The translations under genes and the position numbers were made by a program. A stretch of 64,000 bases of DNA from JALZKA01 sp963725035. GTDB lineage: Bacteria > Actinomycetota > Thermoleophilia > Solirubrobacterales > 70-9. The notes below the pieces were generated by a model, which was given only the letters and a program-made list of their open reading frames with translations, did no database searches and was not told where the DNA came from. How positions within the stretch are numbered: the stretch's first letter is position 1; every line of letters begins with the position of its first letter. The stretch spans positions 558,001 through 622,000 of the forward strand of contig CAVRWX010000018.1 of NCBI GenBank assembly GCA_963725035.1, in the 5' to 3' direction. Shown piece after piece: positions 51,728 to 61,946 of the stretch.

Positions 51728-52516
51728 GTGCGAGAACTGGAACGCGACCCCACCGACATCGCCACCTCTGCGCCCGCCCTTGCGGGTCGCGTCGCCGTGG
51801 TGGGCGCGGGCCGCGCCGGCGGCTCGCTCGCGAGCGCAGCGCGCGCCGCCGGTATGGATGTCGAGGTAGGGTCGCGCGAGCTCGACCCGGCCGGCGCATC
51901 GATCGTCCTTCTCTGCGTCCCCGACGATGTGATCCGCGAAGCCTGCGAGGCCGCCGTTCCTTCGCTCCAGCCCGGGACCTTCGTCGGCCACGTCAGCGGC
52001 GCAACCGGACTCGATGCCCTCTCGTCAGCGGCCGATGCCGGTTGTGAGACCTTCTCGCTCCATCCACTCCAAACGATCCCGACCGGACAGACCGACCTCT
52101 CGGGCGCGCCGTGCGCCACCTCGGCATCGAGCCCGCAGGGACTGGCCGTTGCGCACGGGCTGGCCGAGCGCCTCGGGATGCGGCCGTTCGACGTTCCCGA
52201 AGAGGGCCGGGCCGCCTATCACGCGGCGGCCTCGATGGCGTCCAACTTCCTGATCGCGCTCGAGGAGTCCGCAGCGCAGCTGATGAAGTCCGCCGGCGTC
52301 TCAGAGCCGCGCGATGTGCTGGCGCCGCTCGTCCTGCGCACGGCCGCCAACTGGGCGGACTCCGGCGCCTCTGCGCTCACAGGACCCATCGCCCGGGGCG
52401 ACGAGGAGACAGTCGCGCTTCACCTGGAGGCGCTCGCTGATCGGGCACCCGAGCTTCGGCCCCTCTACGAGGCGCTGGCCGAGCGGACCCGCGAGTTGGG
52501 GAGGAAGTCCCAATGA
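51728..52516 (+). CDS. Rossmann-fold/DUF2520 protein, first gene of the pantothenate operon
   Basis: 262 residues. GRVAVVGAGRAGGSLASAAR is the NAD(P) site, and SIVLLCVPDDVIREACEAAV and CETFSLHPLQTIPTGQTDLS follow. The C-terminal helical DUF2520 domain (AYHAAASMASNFLIALEESA) has the 6-phosphogluconate-dehydrogenase-like layout of ketopantoate reductases. Its stop overlaps panC by four bases, and no panE is present here, so it is a candidate ketopantoate reductase or a regulator. The GTG at 51728 is the start. Confidence 0.82.
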   Translation: MRELERDPTDIATSAPALAGRVAVVGAGRAGGSLASAARAAGMDVEVGSRELDPAGASIVLLCVPDDVIREACEAAVPSLQPGTFVGHVSGATGLDALSSAADAGCETFSLHPLQTIPTGQTDLSGAPCATSASSPQGLAVAHGLAERLGMRPFDVPEEGRAAYHAAASMASNFLIALEESAAQLMKSAGVSEPRDVLAPLVLRTAANWADSGASALTGPIARGDEETVALHLEALADRAPELRPLYEALAERTRELGRKSQ

Positions 52517-53433
52517 CGACGATCCAGGTAGTCCGCACGGTCGCCGACCTCCGCGCGGCTCTCCAGCCCGTGCGGCGGAAGGGCGAGTCGATCGGGCTCG
52601 TGCCGACGATGGGCGCGCTCCACGCCGGCCACCTGAGCCTGATCGAGGCTGCGCGAGAGCAGGCCGACGTTGTCGTAATGAGCCTCTTCGTGAACCCAAC
52701 GCAGTTCGGCGAGGGCGAGGACCTCGATTCGTACCCGCGCGACGAGGAGCGGGACCTGCGGCTGGCCGCGGAGGCAGGCGCTCAGATCGTCTTTGCCCCG
52801 GCCGCCGGCGAGGTCTATCCACAGGGCTTCACAACGCATGTCGAGGTCGATGGGCTGACCGACGTCCTCTGCGGCGCTCCGACAAGCCGCGGCGCCGGGC
52901 ACTTCCGTGGCGTCACAACGGTGGTCGCGAAGCTCCTCAACATGGCGTCCCCCGACTTCGTCTTCTTCGGCCAGAAGGACGCGCAGCAGGCGATCGTGAT
53001 CAAGCGCATGGTGCGTGACCTCGATTTCGCGACCGAGGTCGTCGTCGTGCCGACCGTGCGCGAGCCCGACGGGCTCGCCATGAGCTCGCGTAACGCCTAC
53101 CTCGACGAGTCCGAGCGCGAGCGCGCCACCGCGCTCAACCGCTCGCTCGTTGCGGCCTCGGCAAATCGCGGCGAGGGTGTCGACGGCGCCCTGGGCGCCG
53201 CGCGAGCGATCTTGGCCGAAGCCGAGATCGAGCCCGAGTACCTCGAGGCGCGCTACGCGGACGACCTCGAACCGGCACAGAACTTCAACGGACGGCCCGT
53301 TCTCGTGGCCGTCGCCGCGCGGGTCGGCAAGGCCCGCCTCATCGACAACGTGGTCATCAACCCCGATCAAGACTCCACCGACACGAGCCGCTTTCGCGAC
53401 AAAGTGGCTCATCAAACACCCGCCGACAGCTAA
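52513..53433 (+). CDS. panC: Pantoate-beta-alanine ligase
   Basis: 306 residues. LVPTMGALHAGHLSLIEAAR holds the HxGH nucleotide site, with SLFVNPTQFGEGEDLDSYPR, RGVTTVVAKLLNMASPDFVF, FGQKDAQQAIVIKRMVRDL and REPDGLAMSSRNAYL. It adenylates pantoate and joins beta-alanine, the last step of pantothenate synthesis. The length is slightly over the usual 280 because of a polar C-terminal tail (DSTDTSRFRDKVAHQTPADS). It is coupled to the gene upstream and 12 bases from panD. Confidence 0.96.
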   Translation: MTTIQVVRTVADLRAALQPVRRKGESIGLVPTMGALHAGHLSLIEAAREQADVVVMSLFVNPTQFGEGEDLDSYPRDEERDLRLAAEAGAQIVFAPAAGEVYPQGFTTHVEVDGLTDVLCGAPTSRGAGHFRGVTTVVAKLLNMASPDFVFFGQKDAQQAIVIKRMVRDLDFATEVVVVPTVREPDGLAMSSRNAYLDESERERATALNRSLVAASANRGEGVDGALGAARAILAEAEIEPEYLEARYADDLEPAQNFNGRPVLVAVAARVGKARLIDNVVINPDQDSTDTSRFRDKVAHQTPADS

Positions 53434-53445
53434 GGAGAACACGCC

Positions 53446-53853
53446 ATGCAACGGCAAATGCTCAAGTCCAAGATCCACCGCGCGACGGTGACCGGCTGCG
53501 ACGTGGACTACGTCGGCTCGATCACCATCGACCCGGAGCTGATGCAGGCCGCGGACCTGATCCCCAACGAGCAGGTGCACGTCTGGGACGTCACCAACGC
53601 TTCGCGCTTCGTCACCTACGTGATCGAGGGGGAGCCCGGCAAGCGCGAGATGCAGGTGAACGGCGCCGCCGCCCACCTGACCCGCGAGGGGCACACGATC
53701 ATCGTCGCCTCGTTCGGCGCCTACGACGAGTCAGACCTGGAGAACTACTCGCCGATCGCCGTCCATGTCGACGAGCGCAACGACATCGCTCGAATCGACT
53801 CCCACCCCGAGGTCCTTCTGGACTCGCCGCTCGCAAGTGAGGCGTCGCTATGA
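53446..53853 (+). CDS. panD: Aspartate 1-decarboxylase proenzyme
   Basis: 135 residues. MLKSKIHRATVTGCDVDYVG leads into the self-cleavage site at Gly-Ser in YVGSITID; the Ser becomes the pyruvoyl cofactor. LIPNEQVHVWDVTNASRFVT and VNGAAAHLTREGHTIIVASF complete the fold. It makes beta-alanine for PanC. The ribosome site is aaggag before the ATG. Its stop overlaps the panB start (ATGA). Confidence 0.96.
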   Translation: MQRQMLKSKIHRATVTGCDVDYVGSITIDPELMQAADLIPNEQVHVWDVTNASRFVTYVIEGEPGKREMQVNGAAAHLTREGHTIIVASFGAYDESDLENYSPIAVHVDERNDIARIDSHPEVLLDSPLASEASL

Positions 53854-54794
53854 GCACGCGACCGCAGGAAGGCGCCGATCCGCAGGGCGACCGAAAGCCC
53901 GTGACCCTGCCGCAGCTTCGCGAGATGAAGGAGGCCGGCGAGCCGATCGTGATGGTCACGGCCTACGACCACCCGTCCGCGCAGGTCGTCGAGGAGGCGG
54001 GCGTGGACATGGTCCTGGTCGGCGACTCCGCGGCGATGACCGTCCTCGGCTACGACTCGACCGTGCCCGTCGGCATGGACGAGATGCTCATGCTCGCCGC
54101 CGCGGTGCGCCGCGGCCTTCGCACACCGTTCCTGATCGGCGACATGCCCTTCGGCTCGTACGAGCGCTCGGATGAGCAGGCCGTCGAGAACGCGTTGCGG
54201 TTCGTCAAGGAGGCCGGTTGCGATGCGGTGAAGCTCGAGCGGGGCGGCTCGTCCGTCGACCGGGCCAAGGCGATCGTGAACGCGGGCATCCCCGTCATGG
54301 GCCACGTGGGCCTGACGCCGCAGACGGCGACCCAGCTGGGCGGTTACAAGGCGCAGGGCAAGACCGCGGAGCGCGCCGCCCAGATCGCTGACGAGGCGCT
54401 CGCGCTACAGGAAGCCGGCTGCTTCGCGATCGTGTTCGAAGCCGTACCCGCGGCGTTCACCGAAGCGATCATGAGCCGGATGGAGATCCCTGTGATCGGC
54501 ATCGGCGCTGGTCACGACACCGACGGCCAGGTCCTGGTCTTCCACGACCTCCTGGGCATCTTCGGCGGGCACGCAGCGAAGTTCGTCAAGCGCTACGCGA
54601 ACGTGCGCGAGGAGATGGTCACCGGGGTCGCCCAGTACGCGGCCGAGGTGCGCTCCGGCGCCTTCCCAGAGGCTGAGCACATCTACGCGATCGACCCGGC
54701 CGAGCTCTCCGAGTTCCGCGCCTACCTGGGTGTGAAGCGCGATTCGGAGGAGTCGGGCTCCTTCAGCCACTCGGACTGGGATTGGGGCCCCTAA
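53850..54794 (+). CDS. panB: Ketopantoate hydroxymethyltransferase
   Basis: 314 residues. LREMKEAGEPIVMVTAYDHP, then AGVDMVLVGDSAAMTVLGYD (metal Asp), DMPFGSYERSDEQAVENALR and PVMGHVGLTPQTATQLGGYK. FEAVPAAFTEAIMSRMEIPV and the IGIGAGHDTDGQVLVFHDLL block are canonical. It forms ketopantoate from ketoisovalerate using methylene-THF. It is the last gene of the DUF2520-panC-panD-panB operon. The C-terminal tail (SGSFSHSDWDWGP) is longer than usual. Confidence 0.96.
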   Translation: MSTRPQEGADPQGDRKPVTLPQLREMKEAGEPIVMVTAYDHPSAQVVEEAGVDMVLVGDSAAMTVLGYDSTVPVGMDEMLMLAAAVRRGLRTPFLIGDMPFGSYERSDEQAVENALRFVKEAGCDAVKLERGGSSVDRAKAIVNAGIPVMGHVGLTPQTATQLGGYKAQGKTAERAAQIADEALALQEAGCFAIVFEAVPAAFTEAIMSRMEIPVIGIGAGHDTDGQVLVFHDLLGIFGGHAAKFVKRYANVREEMVTGVAQYAAEVRSGAFPEAEHIYAIDPAELSEFRAYLGVKRDSEESGSFSHSDWDWGP

Positions 54795-54903
54795 ATAGGC
54801 GTCGATTTGCAGGGATTCTTGCGGTAACCGCCAGCCCGGCCGGGGGTAAATACCTGCGGTGTCCCGCATTGTGTCGGGACCAACCTAAAGCGAGGTATCG
54901 CTG

Positions 54904-55140
54904 ATGGAAACCCTCAAGAGATTCGAGCCGATTGCTCTTCTCGTCATGTTCCTTGGAGCGCTCAACTGGGGCATCCTGGGCATCACCGACGGGGAGACCA
55001 ACGTCCTCTCCGAGATCTTCGGAACCGGGACGCTGACCGACATCGTCTACGTCGTGATCGGAGTCGCAGGGCTCGTCATGCTCCCGAGAGTGATGGAGGC
55101 CTTCCACCTCTCCGGTGGCGCCCACCCCCGCGGCGTCTGA
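54904..55140 (+). CDS. DUF378 small membrane protein
   Basis: 78 residues. METLKRFEPIALLVMFLGAL, then NWGILGITDGETNVLSEIFG and TDIVYVVIGVAGLVMLPRVM. The L-N-W-G motif at the end of helix 1 and two helices are DUF378. The function is unknown; such proteins are often stress-inducible. It has its own strong terminator. Confidence 0.85.
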   Translation: METLKRFEPIALLVMFLGALNWGILGITDGETNVLSEIFGTGTLTDIVYVVIGVAGLVMLPRVMEAFHLSGGAHPRGV

Positions 55141-55164
55141 CCAACCCGAAACGTTCCGTACGTA

Positions 55165-55190
55165 CGAGCCGGGCCTTCGGGCCCGGCTCG
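55165..55190. terminator. Strong intrinsic terminator with UUCG loop
   Basis: cgagccgggcc / gggcccggctcg gives an 11-bp stem closed by a ttcg tetraloop, followed by tcttgttc. It lies between the DUF378 gene and the convergent lipoprotein gene and can serve both. Confidence 0.88.
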
Positions 55191-55197
55191 TCTTGTT

Positions 55198-55731
55198 CTA
55201 CGGACCGACCGGCACGTTCGAGCGGAGCATGTCGAGCTTCCAGATGTCGTCGTCCAGCACGAGCTCGGCCCGCAGCTCCTGGCCGTCGTAGATGCCGCCC
55301 TTGGGGTGCGCTAGCGCCAGTGCCACCGACTCGGGGTTGATCACGACCTCGCTCACCCCGGCGTCATTCGCCGGTTTGGCGGCCTTTTGCGCCGCCTCGC
55401 ACCCGGCGACGTCCCCGTAGGAACGACGCAGGAAGCGCTCGGTGACGGAATCGCCGCAGGCGCTTGCCGGGTCACCGCCCGCGAGCACCACCTCGAGCGT
55501 CTTGACGATCTCGGCCTCGTCGTCGATCGGGTCGGCGGCAGGTTCGTCGGCCTCAGCGCTGACCGTCTCCGTCCCGTTCTCGCTGGTCCCGGTCGCTGCC
55601 GGAGCCGGCGCTTGGGAGCTCTCGTCGTCGCCACACGCGGCGAGGCCAGGAGCGACAGCGATCACGGCCGCCAGGGCCGCAATGCGCCCACGCAGCCGGC
55701 CGCGAATGACGGTGAGGTCCTCGGCGCACAT
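55198..55731 (-). CDS. Putative lipoprotein
   Basis: 177 residues. After a 20-residue basic start there is a lipobox, AALAAVIAVAPGLAACGDDE (Cys near 33). A low-complexity linker (APAATGTSENGTETVSAEAD) precedes a folded domain of about 100 residues (EIVKTLEVVLAGGDPASACG, ITxRFLRRSYGDVAGCEAAQ-like, LDDDIWKLDMLRSNVPVGP) with two Cys. The domain has the look of the NTF2-like lipoproteins common in actinobacteria. The substrate is unknown. Confidence 0.72.
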   Translation of the reverse strand: MCAEDLTVIRGRLRGRIAALAAVIAVAPGLAACGDDESSQAPAPAATGTSENGTETVSAEADEPAADPIDDEAEIVKTLEVVLAGGDPASACGDSVTERFLRRSYGDVAGCEAAQKAAKPANDAGVSEVVINPESVALALAHPKGGIYDGQELRAELVLDDDIWKLDMLRSNVPVGP

Positions 55732-55779
55732 GCGGACGGCACCTTAGCGGACCGTTAGGACTGCGTGAGCAACACGTGA

Positions 55780-55836
55780 GTGGGGTCAGACCCCACGCTT
55801 GGGGTCAGTCCCCCCGCTTGGGCTCTGTCCCCGCTT
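55780..55836. repeat. REP-like palindromic repeat (GGGGTCAGACCCC type)
   Basis: tggggtcagacccca is a near-perfect palindrome, followed by two degraded echoes, each spaced by cgcttg (ggggtcagtcccccc, gggctctgtcccc). This core resembles the REP elements found near REP-associated transposase genes. No transposase is present here. The echoes run into the end of the acyltransferase gene. Confidence 0.6.
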
Positions 55837-56415
55837 GAAGTCGATCTCGCGGATGATCTTGGCCGGTGCGCCCGCTGCGATTGTCCCGGCCGGGATGTCC
55901 TGGAGGACGACCGAGTTTGCGCCGATCACCGCGCGGTCGCCGATGGTGACACCGCCGGTGACGACGCAGTTGACGCCGAACCAGCAGTTCGAGCCGATCC
56001 GGATCGGCCCGCGCGGCTTGAATCCCTGCCAGGTAATGGGCACGTCGGGGTCGTCATATCGGTGTTCGCCGTCACCGACGAAACAGCCGTTGGCGAACAT
56101 CGTGTGGTCGCCGATCTCGACCGATTCGACCGCGGCGAGCATCACATTGCGGTTGAGGAAGCAGCCCTGGCCGATCCTGATCTCTGCCTCGGGGCCCAGC
56201 GTGACCCAGCAGCCAGGCTCGAACAGCGTGCCCTCCCCCACGCTGACGCGCCCCTGGTCGAGCCCGTCGAGCATCTCGCCCTCGTGCGGCCTGCGCACGA
56301 AGAAGCCGCCTTCGGCCGCATGGGCGTCAAGGCGCCGCCGCCGGTCGCGCGACGAGTTCCGCTCGTACCAGGCGCGCTTTTGGCGCCAGAGCTTCCACTG
56401 CTCGGGGGTGGGCAT
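55786..56415 (-). CDS. Left-handed beta-helix acyltransferase (maltose acetyltransferase-like)
   Basis: 209 residues. Hexapeptide repeats are seen in TLGPEAEIRIGQGCFLNRNV, FANGCFVGDGEHRYDDPDV, RIGSNCWFGVNCVVTGGVTI and GDRAVIGANSVVLQDIPAGT, ending IAAGAPAKIIREIDF, the typical CoA-binding close. The acetyl acceptor is unknown. The last 16 residues (KRGQSPSGGTDPKRGV) are encoded by the REP-like repeat and are not part of the fold, so the repeat has extended the protein. Confidence 0.83.
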   Translation of the reverse strand: MPTPEQWKLWRQKRAWYERNSSRDRRRRLDAHAAEGGFFVRRPHEGEMLDGLDQGRVSVGEGTLFEPGCWVTLGPEAEIRIGQGCFLNRNVMLAAVESVEIGDHTMFANGCFVGDGEHRYDDPDVPITWQGFKPRGPIRIGSNCWFGVNCVVTGGVTIGDRAVIGANSVVLQDIPAGTIAAGAPAKIIREIDFKRGQSPSGGTDPKRGV

Positions 56416-56435
56416 GCGATCTAGAGCCTCTCAGA

Positions 56436-59318
<2,883 letters not shown>

Positions 59319-59355
59319 CCCTACGAGTCTAGGGATACGAACGGATGTTCTGGGG

Positions 59356-59952
59356 CTAGCGCTGCGCGCGCGTCATCACGTCGTCGAGGAGCTTGTCCGA
59401 GCTGTCGATCTCGTAATTCTCGTCCAAATGCGCCTCGATCTCGTCGCGTGACGACCCGTCCAGGGCCATCTTCATGGCGACGATCCGGGCCGCGGTCGCG
59501 TCGTGTGAGCGCTCGCTCGTATAGCCGTTGGTGAGCTGCGGGGAGTCGCGGTCAGGCTCAGCCGGCGCGGGCGGCTCGATCTCCGGATCGGGCGGCATCG
59601 GCTCGGGCTCGACAGGCGGCTGGGGCTCGGGTTCCGTAGGCGGAGAGGGCTCCGGTTCGACGGGCGGCATCGGCTCCGGCACTTCGGCCGGGCCGGGGTC
59701 GACCTCGGACGAGGGTGAGTCACCGATGCTTCCTTCCAGACTCGAGAGTGCCTCGCGGACCTTTGCCAGGCGGTCATGAGCCTCGCTCTCGGCGCCCTCG
59801 CGGATCTTGGTGGCCTCGGCTTCCGCGTCAGCGATGAGCTCCTTGGCCTTGGCCTCGGCGTTGGCGACGATCTCGCGCGCCTTCTCGTCGGCCTCTTCAA
59901 GCGCTGCCCGAACTCGCCCCGCCACATCCTCGACCAGTTTTGCTGCATCCAT
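59356..59952 (-). CDS. Coiled-coil protein with P/E repeat linker
   Basis: 198 residues. An N-terminal helix (MDAAKLVEDVAGRVRAALEE, EADEKAREIVANAEAKAKEL, IADAEAEATKIREGAESEAH) is a long charged coil like ATP-synthase b or DivIVA tails. A Pro/Glu linker follows (EPEPSPPTEPEPQPPVEPEP). A small C-terminal domain (AARIVAMKMALDGSSRDEIE, AHLDENYEIDSSDKLLDDVM) resembles the short helical end of actinobacterial DivIVA-like proteins. The ATG at 59952 is chosen; the frame is open upstream. A cytosolic scaffold role is a guess. Confidence 0.68.
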   Translation of the reverse strand: MDAAKLVEDVAGRVRAALEEADEKAREIVANAEAKAKELIADAEAEATKIREGAESEAHDRLAKVREALSSLEGSIGDSPSSEVDPGPAEVPEPMPPVEPEPSPPTEPEPQPPVEPEPMPPDPEIEPPAPAEPDRDSPQLTNGYTSERSHDATAARIVAMKMALDGSSRDEIEAHLDENYEIDSSDKLLDDVMTRAQR

Positions 59953-60192
59953 GCTCAGGAGGCTACAGCGACGGAGGTGCCCACGGCCCCACTCAGGGCC
60001 ATGATCGAGACCTGAGGATTGACTCCCGGACAGCCCGGCAGGATCGAGCCGTCGGCGACCCAGACACCTTCCGTGCCCCGCAGCCTGCCTGACGGCCCCA
60101 CTGGATGGCGTACGGGGTCTCCCCCCGCCGCCGCTGTGCCTGTCGGGTTGACGAGCCAACTAATCCCCACGTTTCCGGGTAGAAGTAGCGGG

Positions 60193-61318
60193 ATGCCGAC
60201 GCCGAGGGAGATCAACCCGCTCTACCGCGCGGTGCTGCTGGCAGCGGCGCTGCTGGTGCTGGGGCTGCTCTTCCGCGAGCTCCTCACCCTGGTCGTGGCG
60301 ATCCTGATCACAATCATCATCGCGATCCCGCTTGCCCTGGCGGCCGACAACCTCGAGCGGAAGGGCGTTCCGCGGTTCTTCGGCGCCCTCTTCGCACTGG
60401 TCCTGGGCCTGGGCATCTTTGCGGGGTCATCGCCCTGGTCATCCCGCCGTTCGTCGACCAGACACAGGAGTTCGTCGAATCGGTTCCAGGCACCATCGAC
60501 GACCTGGAAGGAGAGGTGGCCGACGCGTTCGGCATCTCCACCGAGGAGGTAGGCCAGAGCGTCCAGGAGTTCCTCGAGCGCTACACGGAGGATCCGGCCA
60601 GCCTGATCGGCCCGTTGGCCCAGATCGGCCTGAGCGTCGTTGGCATCCTCGCTGCCCTCATCTTCATGCTCCTGACGGCCTTTTACATCGCGGTCAATCC
60701 GCAGCCGCTGGTGAACGGCCTCTTCTCGCTTTTCCCGCCCGCTCGGCGTGAGGCGGCGAACCACCTGACGCTTCGCCTCCGGACCGCATGGGTGGGCTGG
60801 CTCGAGGGCGTGGTGATCGACATGTTCGTCACGGGCGTGCTCCTCTATCTGGGGCTGACGCTGATCGGGCTCGAGTTCGCGATCTTCTTCGCCGTCTTCT
60901 CGGCCCTCCTCGTCGTCATCCCCTACTTCGGAGCGGTGATCGGTGCCGTACCCGTGTTCCTGTTCGCGCTCGCGGATTCCCCGAGCAAGGCTGTCCTCGC
61001 CCTGGTCGTCTACATCGTCGTCCAGCAGATCGAGGGCAACGTGATCATCCCGCTCGTCATGGCGCAGCGGGTGAAGCTCCACCCCGCCCTGATCGCGATC
61101 GGGGTCGTCCTGGTCGGGCAGCTGTTCGGCTTCATCGGCCTCTTCGTTTCGGTGCCGATCCTCTCAGCGATCGTGATCCTGGTCGACGAGCTCTGGGTGA
61201 AGCCGATGAAGAGGAAAGAGGCGTCGCTACTGCGACCGAGCGGGAGGTTCCGGCGCTTCTCAGCGCCGAGGGCCTGCCGCAGCCACCGCCAGAGCCGCAG
61301 GCCGGCCCGATCGTTTAG
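60193..61318 (+). CDS. AI-2E family transporter (UPF0118), two frameshifts
   Basis: About 374 residues. TPREINPLYRAVLLAAALLV and LTLVVAILITIIIAIPLAL open it, and the frame changes near 60430 (after LALVLGLGIFAG). LIGPLAQIGLSVVGILAALI, LVVIPYFGAVIGAVPVFLFA, YIVVQQIEGNVIIPLVMAQR and LIAIGVVLVGQLFGFIGLFV are the family core. Near 61225 it changes again to end LLSAEGLPQPPPEPQAGPIV. Family members export autoinducer-2 or act as Na+/H+ antiporters; the cargo is unresolved. Confidence 0.8.
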
Positions 61319-61356
61319 CTTCCAACGGCAAGCTTTTCGACGAGGGGAGGCCCGGG

Positions 61357-61836
61357 ATGGGCATGTTCGACTTGACGATGACGGACAAGCAGGTTGCCGA
61401 GTACCGAGAGATGGTGCGCGGGATGGCAGCGGAGAAGGTGAGCGAGCCGATCGTGGCCGCAGGCCTGTTCAGGCGGGGCGGGTCCGCCGCGAAGATGGGA
61501 ATCTCGAAGGGCGGGCTCGGCGGGCTCGTCTACGCCGGCGCGGCGCTGGTTTCGAAGAAGCAGGCAGGCGGCCTGCCCGACAAGGCTCTCCTGGTCGCAA
61601 CCGCGGAGAAGATCTACGCATACAAGACCAAGCCCAAGGGCCGCAAGTGGGTGACGGGCGACGAGGTGGCGGTTTGGGATCGGGCCGGGCTGCGGATCAG
61701 CGGCAGGCCTTCGATGGGCCTGACGATGCTCGAAATCGAGTCTCCGGCCGAGGGCGAGAAGGTGTCCCTGGCGCCAATCGGAGTCAAGGACGACCCGGTC
61801 TCCCTCGAGTTCATCCAGGCGCTCTCGACCCAGTGA
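61357..61836 (+). CDS. Conserved soluble protein of unknown function
   Basis: 159 residues. MFDLTMTDKQVAEYREMVRG, then GGLVYAGAALVSKKQAGGLP, then DKALLVATAEKIYAYKTKPK and GLTMLEIESPAEGEKVSLAP. The second half (LLVATAEKIYAYKTK, TGDEVAVWDRAGLRISG) looks like a PH-like or bPH2 beta-sandwich of the kind found in small actinobacterial proteins. It is followed by a tiny membrane ORF with a GTGA overlap. The function is unknown. Confidence 0.7.
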   Translation: MGMFDLTMTDKQVAEYREMVRGMAAEKVSEPIVAAGLFRRGGSAAKMGISKGGLGGLVYAGAALVSKKQAGGLPDKALLVATAEKIYAYKTKPKGRKWVTGDEVAVWDRAGLRISGRPSMGLTMLEIESPAEGEKVSLAPIGVKDDPVSLEFIQALSTQ

Positions 61837-61946
61837 TCCACCCGCAGAAGGGCGGCCGGTACTGGTACTACTGGGTCCTGATCATCGGCGGGACGATCTT
61901 CGTCATCGCCGCGCTCGCGACCGACATGTTCGGCACGGGCTACTAG
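61833..61946 (+). CDS. Tiny single-pass membrane protein
   Basis: 37 residues, from a GTG that overlaps the previous stop (GTGA): VIHPQKGGRYWYYWVLIIGG, then TIFVIAALATDMFGTGY. It has one clear membrane helix flanked by an aromatic belt (RYWYYW). The overlap implies translational coupling to the soluble protein. Its stop overlaps the stop of the convergent uvrB gene by four bases. It may have been missed before because of its size. Confidence 0.6.
   Translation: MIHPQKGGRYWYYWVLIIGGTIFVIAALATDMFGTGY

Noticed and set aside
60516..61946. A 476-residue frame covering the AI-2E transporter and ending in the tiny membrane ORF
   Set aside because: The middle (after 61225) is out of frame with both the transporter end and the protein at 61357. 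Only its two ends belong to real genes.
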